Shown here: positions 32,515 through 39,967 of the stretch, one piece after another
Layout of the letters: every line of letters starts with the position of its first letter
Position numbering within the stretch: position 1 is the first letter of the stretch
Assembly: GCA_900469625.1 (NCBI GenBank)
Contig: UBXV01000054.1
Location: 1 to 39,967, forward strand
Direction of reading: 5' to 3'
DNA from: Hyphomicrobiales bacterium
Lineage (GTDB): Bacteria; Pseudomonadota; Alphaproteobacteria; Rhizobiales; Rhizobiaceae
Length of the DNA stretch: 39,967 nucleotides
The notes under the pieces: generated by a model
Database searches by the model: none
Told to the model about the DNA's origin: nothing
The model's input: only the letters and a program-made list of their open reading frames with translations
Made by a program: the position numbers and the translations under genes

Positions 32515-35500
32515 TTGAGCCTGAGTTCCTTGCCTTGTGATTGACGCTGCGTTTCGGACAGCTTGAGGCCAGCCGAGACACGATCGCGCGCAGAAAGCAG
32601 CTGGACAGTCCGCATCGTGTCCCACGCCAGGTGTACTTCAATCTTCTGCTGAGGGGTCATTCCGATCGTGACGGCCACGAAGACCTCACCATCCGGGGCC
32701 TTCGCAGCAATCTGCAGGAAGGTGCGCTCGCCAAACCTTTGGCTGACCGCCTCTGAAAATCGCTCGAGCTCCGTTCTGACTGATGGGTGGAGGGATGCCC
32801 CCCCAAGGCGCGCACAATCATCGCGCTCGAACTCTTCGCTCAATTGCTCGAGCGCCTTTCTGGCCACTGGTGAAAGAGCCGGGATCTCTACCGCCAACCT
32901 CGAACGAACAGCATTTTCTTCAGCCAAACACCTTCGCTCAATCTCAGCGCGTACGCGCATGTAATCTGCGAGATTTCGGGCGAGCGCCGGCACATTGAGA
33001 AGCGCTGTGTCGCGATCATGCTTGTCGGACCGGCTCGCAAACATCCCGGTCCTGCCCTTGAGCGCGCCGAAGTGCTGTGGCTCGGCGGCAAGCTTTTGAA
33101 GGACGGTTGAGGCGAGCGACGCATCGTTCAGCATCGCATCGATCTTGACTGCGGCAAATGCGACCTCCGGCTGAGCGTAAACGAGGTGGAAGCGCATCGA
33201 GGCGTCCTGCCAAATTCCCTTCAGGTTAAGATCGGCCCCGAGCTTGTTAGCGACAGCTTGCTCAACAGACTCGGCAAAAACCGTGATCGCGGAAACCATG
33301 GGTCTTACAGCGCCGATTGCTGGGGCCGCGTGCTCAAGCTTGCCGCGGGCGAAGTCGATTGAAGACGCCAGATCGACCAATCGCGCGCCCAGCGTTGCGA
33401 GGTGTTGCTTCTGCCTGATGATCCAGTGAAGCCGGTCGCGCACAACCGCGCGGGCAACGCTCATGAGGTGTAGTCCGCGTGCTTCGGCAAACCGCAGTGC
33501 CTGGCGATAGAGCGGTCGCGCCTCGTAATCCAGCGTCGTTTCCTTGGCGTCGCGGCGCGACAGGATCGGCACCAGGCCGCCCGACTTTGCGAAGGAACGA
33601 CGACCATAATAGATTGCAAGGTCGTCGCGGTGGCGGGTCATCGCGACGTAGGTGAGATGGCGGTCCAATGACAGCGACGCGAGCACCTTCACCCGATCGA
33701 CGGTCGCACCTTGCGACTTATGGATGGTCGTCGAGTAGCCGTGGTCGACATTGTTGTAGACGCGCTGTTCGACGGTAACGGCGCGTTGATATGTCCCTTC
33801 GCCAATGCTTGCGATGAAACGCCCGGGAACAGCTTCCATCACGCGCCCTAGCATGCCGTTCTTGACGCCGAGGATGCCATCGTTCTTCAGGAACACGATC
33901 TGGTCGCCGGCGGAAAAATAGCGGTTTCCGTCTGCGGTGCGGAACGCATCCCCTTCACCGACAACTCCACGTTCGACGAGCCTGGCGCGGGCTAGCTGAT
34001 TGAGCAGGCGCACATCCCGCCGTAGGTGCGCGAGGATCAGGCTGGTCTTTGTCGGGTCATAACCCCTGTCCCAATCGGTGATGAGGCGCTCGACGGCCTC
34101 GGCTTTGAGTTCCGCACTCACTACTCTGCCATTGGCGCGATAGGCGTCGATCGCCTCACCGATCTTGCCGCTTGCCAGATCCAGCGAAGCGCTGCGCATC
34201 CAGGGCGCATGCTGTCGATAGATGGTCTGAAGTTCAGCATAGCCGACCCGATCGACGATCGCGCGGAACGCAGCACCGGCTTCGATCGGTTGAAGCTGTT
34301 CGGGATCGCCAACGAGAACGAGTTTTGCGCCGGCCCTTGCGACGGCTTCGACGAAGAACGCCATCTGTCTCGACGAGACCATGCCTGCTTCGTCGAGGAC
34401 GAACACTGTCTTTTCGTCGAGGCGATCGATGCCTTGCATCCAGCGACGCTCCCACGAGGAAAGCGTGCGCGAGGCGATGCCTGCCTCCTTCTCCAATCCC
34501 TCGGCCGCTTTGCCGGCAAGCGCCCCGCCGACAACGAGATACCCCGCCGCCTGCCAGGCCTCACGAGCGGCTTTCATCATCGTTGTCTTGCCAGCGCCTG
34601 CACGACCGACGACGGCGGCAAGGGTCGTACCCGCCGTCAGATGTTCAATGGCCGCCTGTTGCTCATCCGAAAGACCTCTATTTCGAGAAAAGGTCTTCTC
34701 CAGAAAAACGCTGGGGATACCGTGCGACGTTCTTCTCGCGAGCCAGAGCGCGCGGTTCACCATCTCCGCTTCGAGCCGGATGAGTTCCCGTGTCGTGTAT
34801 CGTGCCGGGGTGTAGATCCCCGTTCCAAAGTCGATACCCTCTGCAGTCAGGCGCAATGCGCTCGGGTCTCGAAGCACGCGCAACAACAACGCGCCGAAGA
34901 GAGCGGCATCGTCTATGTAGCGATGAAGGATCTTGGCGACATCCCGCTCATCGAAGACGCTCTTTTCGCGCGTAATCATCTCCAGCACGATTTGTGGACG
35001 ACGCTCGATGCGGCGCGCATTCTCCCGACGAAGAGCCTCCTGAAGTTCGAGACGTTCCAGAGAAGCCGGAATATGCGATGCGGAGGACTTTCGCTCAATC
35101 GCCTTGGCGCCAACGCCCAGATGGATCGTCGGCGCGACAGAGATCCCCTGGCTCTCGTAGGAACGTCCATCGACGCGAATGTCTAGTCCGGCGAGCGCCA
35201 GATGCCTGTTCTGGCATTCGAACCATCCGTCTCTAAGAGCATTGAAATCATCGACACCGCCCGCCCAGAGCTCGTAAACGATCTTGCCCATGTCGTTGCG
35301 CATCGGCCGCCCGTCGGGTGCGAGCAACGGCACTTTCTTGGCTCCGAACCCTTCGGCGGTGAGAGGACGAAGCGTCGTCATCAGGTGGACATGCGGATTG
35401 CCGGGCGCGTCATGATAGACCCAATCGGCGACCATGCCTTTCGAAAGGATGTGCCTCTCCAGGAATTCGCGAACAAGCGCGATGTTTTGCTCGGGAGTTA

Positions 35501-35816
35501 GTTCGACCGGCAAGGCAATTGTGACATCCTTGGCAAGCTGGGCATCGGTGCGTTTTTCGAACGCTTCGACCCTGTTCCAGAAGGCCTCCGATGCGCCTGA
35601 CACGGAGCGATCGGCGATCAGAGCGTAAAGCCAGGCTGGTGCATCTGCAGGCACCATGAACTCTTCGTGCAGCAGCCCCTGCTTGGCGCGATAATCGACC
35701 ACACGGGCTTCACGATCGAAGTCCATCTTCGCGCAGTGGCGATAGGCAGCCGACATGACGGCACTGCGACCCGCGCCACGGGCGACGATGCCGACGGAGA
35801 AATGCGGGACGGCCAC
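32511..35816 (-). CDS. traA: TraA, relaxase and DNA helicase for conjugation
   Basis: This 1101-residue protein nicks oriT and unwinds the transferred strand. The MobA/MobL relaxase domain has the catalytic Tyr25 in SAAYRHC and the metal-binding His135, His142 and His144 in HDAPGNPHVHL. A TraI/RecD-like helicase follows, with Walker A GRAGAGKTT near 402-410 and Walker B FVLDEAGM. The C-terminal 250 residues are the TraA-specific region. I chose the GTG at 35816 (GGGAG about 8 bases upstream) because the product then begins AVPHFSV as in other TraA proteins; a TTG at 35840 would add eight residues. It is the first gene of traAFBH, adjacent to oriT. Its family type (Q-like) agrees with the oriT core. 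Confidence 0.95.
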   Translation of the reverse strand: MAVPHFSVGIVARGAGRSAVMSAAYRHCAKMDFDREARVVDYRAKQGLLHEEFMVPADAPAWLYALIADRSVSGASEAFWNRVEAFEKRTDAQLAKDVTIALPVELTPEQNIALVREFLERHILSKGMVADWVYHDAPGNPHVHLMTTLRPLTAEGFGAKKVPLLAPDGRPMRNDMGKIVYELWAGGVDDFNALRDGWFECQNRHLALAGLDIRVDGRSYESQGISVAPTIHLGVGAKAIERKSSASHIPASLERLELQEALRRENARRIERRPQIVLEMITREKSVFDERDVAKILHRYIDDAALFGALLLRVLRDPSALRLTAEGIDFGTGIYTPARYTTRELIRLEAEMVNRALWLARRTSHGIPSVFLEKTFSRNRGLSDEQQAAIEHLTAGTTLAAVVGRAGAGKTTMMKAAREAWQAAGYLVVGGALAGKAAEGLEKEAGIASRTLSSWERRWMQGIDRLDEKTVFVLDEAGMVSSRQMAFFVEAVARAGAKLVLVGDPEQLQPIEAGAAFRAIVDRVGYAELQTIYRQHAPWMRSASLDLASGKIGEAIDAYRANGRVVSAELKAEAVERLITDWDRGYDPTKTSLILAHLRRDVRLLNQLARARLVERGVVGEGDAFRTADGNRYFSAGDQIVFLKNDGILGVKNGMLGRVMEAVPGRFIASIGEGTYQRAVTVEQRVYNNVDHGYSTTIHKSQGATVDRVKVLASLSLDRHLTYVAMTRHRDDLAIYYGRRSFAKSGGLVPILSRRDAKETTLDYEARPLYRQALRFAEARGLHLMSVARAVVRDRLHWIIRQKQHLATLGARLVDLASSIDFARGKLEHAAPAIGAVRPMVSAITVFAESVEQAVANKLGADLNLKGIWQDASMRFHLVYAQPEVAFAAVKIDAMLNDASLASTVLQKLAAEPQHFGALKGRTGMFASRSDKHDRDTALLNVPALARNLADYMRVRAEIERRCLAEENAVRSRLAVEIPALSPVARKALEQLSEEFERDDCARLGGASLHPSVRTELERFSEAVSQRFGERTFLQIAAKAPDGEVFVAVTIGMTPQQKIEVHLAWDTMRTVQLLSARDRVSAGLKLSETQRQSQGKELRLK

Positions 35817-35893
35817 GGCGATATCACTCCCGGATGACAACGAGATCTACGCACCCCTGGAAGAGAGCGGCCACGCCGGGAAAGCAAAACGAG

Positions 35894-35924
35894 ACGTCGC
35901 GCCAGCGACGTATAATTGCGCCCT
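35894..35924. other. oriT: oriT, RSF1010-like origin of transfer
   Basis: A perfect inverted repeat, ACGTCGC-GCCA-GCGACGT (35894-35911), is followed by TAATTGCGCCCT (35913-35924). This closely resembles the RSF1010/R1162 nick core TAAGTGCGCCCT and the oriT of Ti-type plasmids, which lie between traA and traC exactly as here. The presumed nick is after GCG, between 35920 and 35921; this is by analogy only. Confidence 0.9.
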
Positions 35925-35966
35925 TTGATGCCGCTCCTTCGGAACGGCCGGGATGATCGTCAAAGG

Positions 35967-36047
35967 CGTTGGCCAAGCCAACGGACACTTTTGTCCCTGG
36001 ATGAACGAGCCCATCTGCTCGAATTTCGTGCCGTTGCAACAACGGCA
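35967..36047. promoter_or_regulatory. Paired CGTTG-CAA-CAACG dyads between traA and traC
   Basis: CGTTGGC-CAA-GCCAACG (35967-35983) and TGCCGTTG-CAA-CAACGGCA (36029-36047) share a CGTTG...CAA...CAACG pattern, with centres 63 bp apart (six helical turns). A smaller hairpin, GGACA-CTTT-TGTCC, lies at 35983-35996. They lie in the divergent traA/traC promoter region. They may bind TraR, TraC or TraD, or assist oriT folding. Confidence 0.5.
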
Positions 36048-36063
36048 TGAAAGGACGATCGGA

Positions 36064-36330
36064 ATGAAAAAGCCTTCTTCGAGGATTCGCGAAGAAATCG
36101 CCAAGCTTCAGGAACAGTTGAGGCAGGCCGAAACACGAGAAGCCGAACGGATAGGCCGGATCGCTTTGAAGGCCGGTCTCGGGGAGATCGAGGTCGATGA
36201 GCCCGAACTGCAGTCCGCCTTCGAAAAGCTCGCAGCGCGTTTTCGGGAAGCCGGGCGAACGGCAGTCCAGGGGAGAAAGGCCCCGCCGCTCACGCCTGGC
36301 GCGCCTCAGGGCCGCAATGAAGGGGCTTGA
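36064..36330 (+). CDS. traC: TraC, oriT-processing accessory protein
   Basis: An 88-residue basic/acidic helical protein matching TraC of Ti-type plasmids ([32 protein letters not shown], a MobC-like start, then FEKLAARF). Family members aid TraA at oriT. The ATG at 36064 was chosen because AAAGGA lies about 9 bases upstream and the product start fits TraC. An earlier frame from 35953 runs through the oriT dyads. It is the first gene of traCDG. Confidence 0.85.
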   Translation: MKKPSSRIREEIAKLQEQLRQAETREAERIGRIALKAGLGEIEVDEPELQSAFEKLAARFREAGRTAVQGRKAPPLTPGAPQGRNEGA

Positions 36331-36334
36331 GCGA

Positions 36335-36550
36335 ATGGCGCGCGCGACCACAAGTGACGCCCGGAGGAAGGACACGCGGGAGAAGATCGAACTCGGCGGT
36401 CTCTTTGTCAAAGCGGGGTTGCGCTACGAGACGCGCGCGCTTCTCCTCGGCGCCTTGATCGATCTTGGTCAGCGCCTGAAGGTCGACGATGGCGAGCGCA
36501 GTCGGCTAACGCAAATCGGCACGGAGGCCTTTCGCGATGGTCGTGAGTAG
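36335..36550 (+). CDS. traD: TraD, small conjugal transfer protein
   Basis: A 71-residue protein matching the length and core of TraD ([39 protein letters not shown]). The ATG at 36335 lies 4 bases after the traC stop, with AAGGGG about 10 bases upstream; an ATG at 36317 would overlap traC and add six residues. It overlaps traG by 14 bases. TraD assists DNA processing in Ti systems; its precise role is not defined. Confidence 0.85.
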   Translation: MARATTSDARRKDTREKIELGGLFVKAGLRYETRALLLGALIDLGQRLKVDDGERSRLTQIGTEAFRDGRE

Positions 36551-38450
36551 GATCGCACTTGTAGCCTCGCCATTTGCCTTGATGGCCGTTGCTCTTGTCG
36601 CAACACAAGGCGCCGGCGACTGGCTGTCGTCTTTCGCAGGGCGAGAGCCCGTACGCCTGGCATTGATCCGAGCGGGCATCGCCATCCCCTCTGTTGCAGC
36701 GGCGGTCGTCGGCGTCACCTTCCTGTTTGCGGTCGCCGGATCCACCACCGTCCGCTTTGCAGGATGGGGCGCATTCGGCGGAGGGCTGACCGCTGCCACT
36801 ATCGTCCTCATCGACGGCTTTAAAGAGGCCAGCCAGGCTCAGTCATTGCAGTTCCACAGGCTGGACTTCGAACCGGCAGCGCTCGTCGGAGCCTTGGCGG
36901 CGCTTCTATCATCGGCCTTCGCATTGCGGGTCGCGATGATCGGAAATGCCGCCTTCCCCAAACCCACGCCGAAGCGCGTTCGCGGCAAGCGCGCCATCTA
37001 CGGCGACGCCGAATGGATGAAGCTTTCTTTAGCGAAAAGGCTCTTTCCGGAGGTGGCGGGCATCGTGATCGGAGAGGGCTACCGGGTCGATGAAGATAGC
37101 GTCGCAGCCATCCCGTTTAGAGCAGACAAGCGCGAGACCTGGGGCGCTGCCGGCCGGTCGCCGCTCTTATGCTTCGACGGCTCTTTCGGCTCCTCGCACG
37201 GCATCGTCTTTGCAGGGTCCGGCGGGTTCAAGACGACCTCGGTAACGGTGCCGACGGCGCTCAAATGGGGAAAGACGCTCGTCGTGCTCGACCCCTCCAA
37301 CGAAGTGGCCCCGATGGTGATCGACCATAGGAAAGCCGCTGGCCGGGACGTTCGCATTCTCGATCCGAGGAAACCCGACGCGGGCTTCAACGCCCTCGAC
37401 TGGCTCGGCCGCTACGGCCGAAGCAAAGAGGAGGATATCGCAGCGGTTGCCTCCTGGATCATGAGCGACAGCGGTCGCGCGGTCGGGGTGCGTGACGATT
37501 TCTTCAGGGCGTCCGGACTGCAACTGCTGACCGCTCTCATAGCAGACGTCTGCCTCTCCGGTCATACGCGCAAGGAAGACCAGACGCTTAGGCAAGTTCG
37601 CCGAAATCTCGCGGAGCCTGAGCCGAGGCTGCGCGAACGCCTGCAAGCCATTCACGCCAACTCGGGTTCGGACTTCGTGAGGGAAAATGTCGCCGCATTC
37701 GTCAACATGACGCCGGAGACCTTTTCGGGCGTCTACGCGAACGCGGTGAAGGAAACCCATTGGCTCTCCTATGAGAGCTACGCGGGCCTGGTGTCATCTC
37801 AGAGTTTTTCGACCGAGCAGCTTTTGGCCGGATCGCTGGATGTCTTCATCAACATCGATCTGAAGACGCTGGAAACGCATTCTGGCCTTGCTCGCGTCAT
37901 CATCGGATCCTTCGTGAACGCGATCTACAATCGCAATCGCTCAGGCGGCGATCTGGCTCTGTTTCTTCTCGATGAGGTTGCCCGCCTCGGTTACCTGCGC
38001 ATTCTTGAGACGGCACGCGACACCGGCCGAAAGTACGGAATATCACTCACGCTGATTTTTCAGTCGATCGGCCAGATGCGCGAGACCTTCGGCGGCCGCG
38101 ACGCGACCAGCAAATGGTTCGAGAGCGCAAGCTGGGTCTCGTTTGCCGCCATCAATGATCCCGAGACGGCAGAATATGTTTCAAGGCGCTGCGGCACGAC
38201 GACCGTCGAAGTCGATCAGGTCAGCCGCAGCTTCCAGTCACGTGGATCGTCACGTACCCGCTCAAAACAACTTGCTGCCCGACCGCTCATCCAACCGGAC
38301 GAAGTGCTGCGCATGCGCGCCGACGAACAGATCGTGTTTACGGCGGGAAACGCGCCGCTTCGATGTGGACGCGCCATATGGTTCAGACGAGAGGACATGC
38401 GAGGCTGCGTCGGAGGGAACAGGTTTCATGCTCCGTCGGTGCCCACCTGA
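36537..38450 (+). CDS. traG: TraG, VirD4-type coupling protein
   Basis: This 637-residue inner-membrane ATPase brings the relaxase-DNA complex to the mating channel. N-terminal membrane helices occupy about residues 1-140. The Walker A motif is GSGGFKTTS at 227-235, Walker B is [13 protein letters not shown] and the coupling-protein segment [10 protein letters not shown] follows. Start ATG at 36537, with a GTG two codons later as an alternative. Length is that of Ti TraG (about 640-660). It ends the traCDG operon. Confidence 0.95.
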   Translation: MVVSRIALVASPFALMAVALVATQGAGDWLSSFAGREPVRLALIRAGIAIPSVAAAVVGVTFLFAVAGSTTVRFAGWGAFGGGLTAATIVLIDGFKEASQAQSLQFHRLDFEPAALVGALAALLSSAFALRVAMIGNAAFPKPTPKRVRGKRAIYGDAEWMKLSLAKRLFPEVAGIVIGEGYRVDEDSVAAIPFRADKRETWGAAGRSPLLCFDGSFGSSHGIVFAGSGGFKTTSVTVPTALKWGKTLVVLDPSNEVAPMVIDHRKAAGRDVRILDPRKPDAGFNALDWLGRYGRSKEEDIAAVASWIMSDSGRAVGVRDDFFRASGLQLLTALIADVCLSGHTRKEDQTLRQVRRNLAEPEPRLRERLQAIHANSGSDFVRENVAAFVNMTPETFSGVYANAVKETHWLSYESYAGLVSSQSFSTEQLLAGSLDVFINIDLKTLETHSGLARVIIGSFVNAIYNRNRSGGDLALFLLDEVARLGYLRILETARDTGRKYGISLTLIFQSIGQMRETFGGRDATSKWFESASWVSFAAINDPETAEYVSRRCGTTTVEVDQVSRSFQSRGSSRTRSKQLAARPLIQPDEVLRMRADEQIVFTAGNAPLRCGRAIWFRREDMRGCVGGNRFHAPSVPT

Positions 38451-38476
38451 ACTTTCCAGGCGACCCATCATGAACA

Positions 38477-38502
38477 TGAATCGATGAGGCCGGATCGATT
38501 CA
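38477..38502. promoter_or_regulatory. 9-bp inverted repeat after traG
   Basis: TGAATCGAT (38477-38485) and ATCGATTCA (38494-38502) are perfect complements around eight bases, GAGGCCGG. The repeat lies 26 bases beyond the traG stop and 28 before the WGR gene. It lacks a T-run, so it is more likely an operator or RNA-stabilising hairpin than a strong terminator. Confidence 0.45.
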
Positions 38503-38529
38503 AAACTCTCGTTGGACCTGGATCCGAGC

Positions 38530-38835
38530 ATGGGCGACTCTCATCCCATGCTCACTCAGCCCTACCGCCTTTATGCCGAACGCAAGGATGCGGCAAAGAA
38601 CATGGCCAGGTATTACGCCATGGACATTTCGCTGGACCTGTTCGGTCAAGCATGTCTCACGAGGCGGTGGGGTCGTATCGGCTCGGCGGGGCAACGCATG
38701 TCCCATCACTTCACCGACGAGAGCGAGGCGGTGAAGCTGTTTCTGGATATCGCGCGGCACAAGCGAGCACGTGGGTATCGACCAGCAGCTGACCATCGGG
38801 CTAAGACAAGTCCAGCAATCACGGAAGTCCTGTAA
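38530..38835 (+). CDS. WGR-domain protein
   Basis: A 101-residue protein (95 if it starts at the ATG at 38548), almost all WGR domain: YYAMDISLDLFGQACLTRRWGRIGSAGQRMSHHF, with the name-giving Trp-Gly-Arg in it, and EAVKLFLDIARHKRARGYRP. WGR domains are found in PARP and bacterial proteins that bind nucleic acid. Stand-alone copies are common on rhizobial plasmids near transfer genes and have no assigned job. No strong ribosome binding site was seen. Confidence 0.85.
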   Translation: MGDSHPMLTQPYRLYAERKDAAKNMARYYAMDISLDLFGQACLTRRWGRIGSAGQRMSHHFTDESEAVKLFLDIARHKRARGYRPAADHRAKTSPAITEVL

Positions 38836-38852
38836 CTGCTGTATGGATGAGA

Positions 38853-38870
38853 CCCCGCCCGAAGGCGGGG
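38853..38870. terminator. GC-rich hairpin between convergent small genes
   Basis: CCCCGCC-CGAA-GGCGGGG forms a 7-bp stem with a tetraloop, between the WGR gene stop and the DUF736 gene stop. Its position between converging transcripts suits a two-way terminator. The lack of a T-run on either side makes it weak or factor-dependent. Confidence 0.6.
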
Positions 38871-38880
38871 CCAGTTGGGC

Positions 38881-39192
38881 TTAATCCCGGTTGGGTCGCG
38901 ACCAGATCAGCTGGTAGCCATCCTCACCTTCGACTTCCGCAAGCGTCGCGTAGATCGGAGCGGGAAAGCTCGGATCATCAAGTTTGACCGAGAGGTAGTC
39001 GCGACCGGTCTGCTCGGAGCTCTTCTGCCAGGCCGCGCCGAACTCGACGTTGCCGGCGTAGATGCGGAAGTGGGGGCCCTTGTCGGAGGGAGATTCGATT
39101 CGGGCGATGCGCGCCTTGACGTTGAGGGCGAGGGTGCGGATCGAGCCGTTGAAGCCATTTTCGGTGGAGGTGAAGGTGCCGATGGTTGCCAT
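38881..39192 (-). CDS. DUF736-family protein
   Basis: A 103-residue protein of the DUF736 family, recognised by [29 protein letters not shown] at the start and [27 protein letters not shown] later. The ATG at 39192 has AAGGAA 7 bases upstream. DUF736 genes are very common on alphaproteobacterial conjugative plasmids and have no known function; single-stranded-DNA-binding or transfer-linked roles have not been shown. A GC-rich leader hairpin, GGCCGCG-CCCTT-CGCGGCC, lies at 39218-39236. Confidence 0.92.
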   Translation of the reverse strand: MATIGTFTSTENGFNGSIRTLALNVKARIARIESPSDKGPHFRIYAGNVEFGAAWQKSSEQTGRDYLSVKLDDPSFPAPIYATLAEVEGEDGYQLIWSRPNRD

Positions 39193-39640
39193 GTCGAAGT
39201 TCCTTTCTATTGTTTCGGGCCGCGCCCTTCGCGGCCTCGATGGCTGTCGAAAGGACCGGGGACGATCGGACCGCACCCATTGGGCCGCAATGAAATGGAG
39301 GACGGCAAGGAGCACTTTTGTTGGCTGGTGGGGAATGGCGGCTGAGCTGCCAGGGGCGAGAAAAGTGCACCTGCCGTTGCGGGAAAACGATCGAGGCTTC
39401 AGCCGTTTTCGGGTCAGACACGCCTCATCGAGCCCGCGCAGGGAGCGCCGAAACACGGAGGGAACATCTCGTTGGCAGCGAACCCAATCATTGCTCCGGA
39501 ACCTTCGGCGGCTCTCGACCACCGGCGAATGTCGTCGGCGCCGACTTTCACCATGAGTGTCTGCATCCTCGATCAAGGCACAGTTGCGGCTGCATGCCGC
39601 GCCAGATCGTTTTGACAGCGATTCGTGGCCTGGAGGAGAT
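39193..39640. other. Spacer upstream of the DUF736 gene
   Basis: I see no gene here. It holds the leader of the DUF736 gene, including a perfect 7-bp hairpin at 39218-39236 that ends 26 bases upstream of its ATG and could control its expression. The rest has no recognisable protein or repeat on either strand. Confidence 0.4.
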
Positions 39641-39841
39641 ATGCGTCAGCAGACAAGATCGTTCATCGTCGAAATCAAACAGTCCAGAAAACCGCAGAAT
39701 AAGACGCAAGAGCCGTCGATCTGGGGAAGTATGGATCTCAGCATTTCCGACGAACCATGTGTAGCCATGCCGACAGAGGGTCCGTCGGCCACCACCGAGG
39801 TCGTCAGTCAACTTCCTAGTGAGCGTCCTTCCGTTACGTGA
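39641..39841 (+). CDS. Small hypothetical protein
   Basis: A 66-residue reading frame whose ATG has a strong GGAGG 4 bases upstream. It starts with the basic segment [18 protein letters not shown] and continues with an acidic, Ser/Thr/Pro-rich tail. I recall similar short basic proteins (RSF.VE.K.SR then a Trp-Gly) in rhizobia but cannot name a function. A longer in-frame reading from 39557 has no initiation signal. Confidence 0.55.
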   Translation: MRQQTRSFIVEIKQSRKPQNKTQEPSIWGSMDLSISDEPCVAMPTEGPSATTEVVSQLPSERPSVT

Positions 39842-39967
39842 TGGATGCCCTAAACGTCCTTCCAATCCGAAGCTTCTGCACTTGCGGTCCGACCAGCCGG
39901 TCGAACGTTCTAGTCCAGCGCAGGCCGCCTCCAGGACGATTAGGGGTGGGCAGGGGAGTTTGAGGGG
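39842..39967. other. Right edge of the window, G-rich
   Basis: No gene is visible. The last 30 bases contain runs GGGG, GGG, GGGG and GGGG on the plus strand, as does the left edge. If the molecule is circular the join would read eight G in a row followed by the GGGGA repeats. Confidence 0.4.

Noticed and set aside
34026-35186. Long open frame (386 codons) opposite traA
   Set aside because: Shadow of the traA helicase region; traA has clear catalytic motifs on the other strand.
1-39967. Linear replicon with telomere-like ends
   Set aside because: Both ends are G-rich on the same strand; inverted terminal repeats would make one end C-rich. repABC replicons are mostly circular.

Overview
The window (39,967 bases, roughly 58-60% GC by eye) looks like nearly all, or all, of a self-transmissible repABC plasmid from an alphaproteobacterium of the order Hyphomicrobiales (Rhizobium, Agrobacterium, Ensifer or a relative). 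The evidence is a repABC replication and partition operon, an Agrobacterium-type traI-trb mating-pair operon, a traAFBH / oriT / traCDG transfer region, and TraI/TraR quorum-sensing genes. No rRNA, tRNA, CRISPR array or intact insertion sequence was seen.

Layout, left to right. (1) 390-4048: repABC on the minus strand, with a probable antisense counter-transcript RNA between repB and repC and a 10-bp inverted repeat over the repA leader. (2) 4526-14459: a tightly packed plus-strand operon, traI-trbBCDEJLFGHI, encoding an acyl-homoserine-lactone synthase and the VirB-like type IV secretion system. The trbK gene usual in this order is missing. (3) 14517-17458: a LuxR-type traR and two divergent OmpR-type regulators, both with non-canonical receiver domains. 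(4) 17460-29255: the cargo, a catabolic locus I cannot match to a described pathway. It holds an amidohydrolase, an MmgE/PrpD protein, an ornithine-cyclodeaminase-family protein, a nitrilase-family amidase, an RraA-like protein, a TauD-type dioxygenase and a polyamine-type ABC importer. It is interrupted at 21445-22903 by a HigBA-type toxin-antitoxin locus with a damaged toxin and two XRE regulators. (5) 29463-30136: a Phd/VapC toxin-antitoxin pair. (6) 30158-38450: traAFBH (minus) and traCDG (plus), divergent from an oriT with an RSF1010-like core. (7) 38530-39841: small plasmid genes (WGR domain, DUF736, one unknown).

Proposed working: RepABC maintains the plasmid and the toxin-antitoxin modules stabilise it. 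TraI makes an acyl-homoserine lactone and TraR probably responds by switching on tra and trb. TraA (relaxase/helicase), TraC and TraD process DNA at oriT, TraG couples it to the Trb channel, and TraF probably matures the pilin. On Ti and related plasmids, quorum sensing is tied to opine catabolism through regulators next to traR. Here the cargo and the two odd regulators occupy the comparable place, so the imported substrate may control conjugation. That link is inference.

Both window edges are G-rich on the same strand. This fits a circular molecule cut open, or assembly/sequencing artefact at contig ends, better than a linear replicon.
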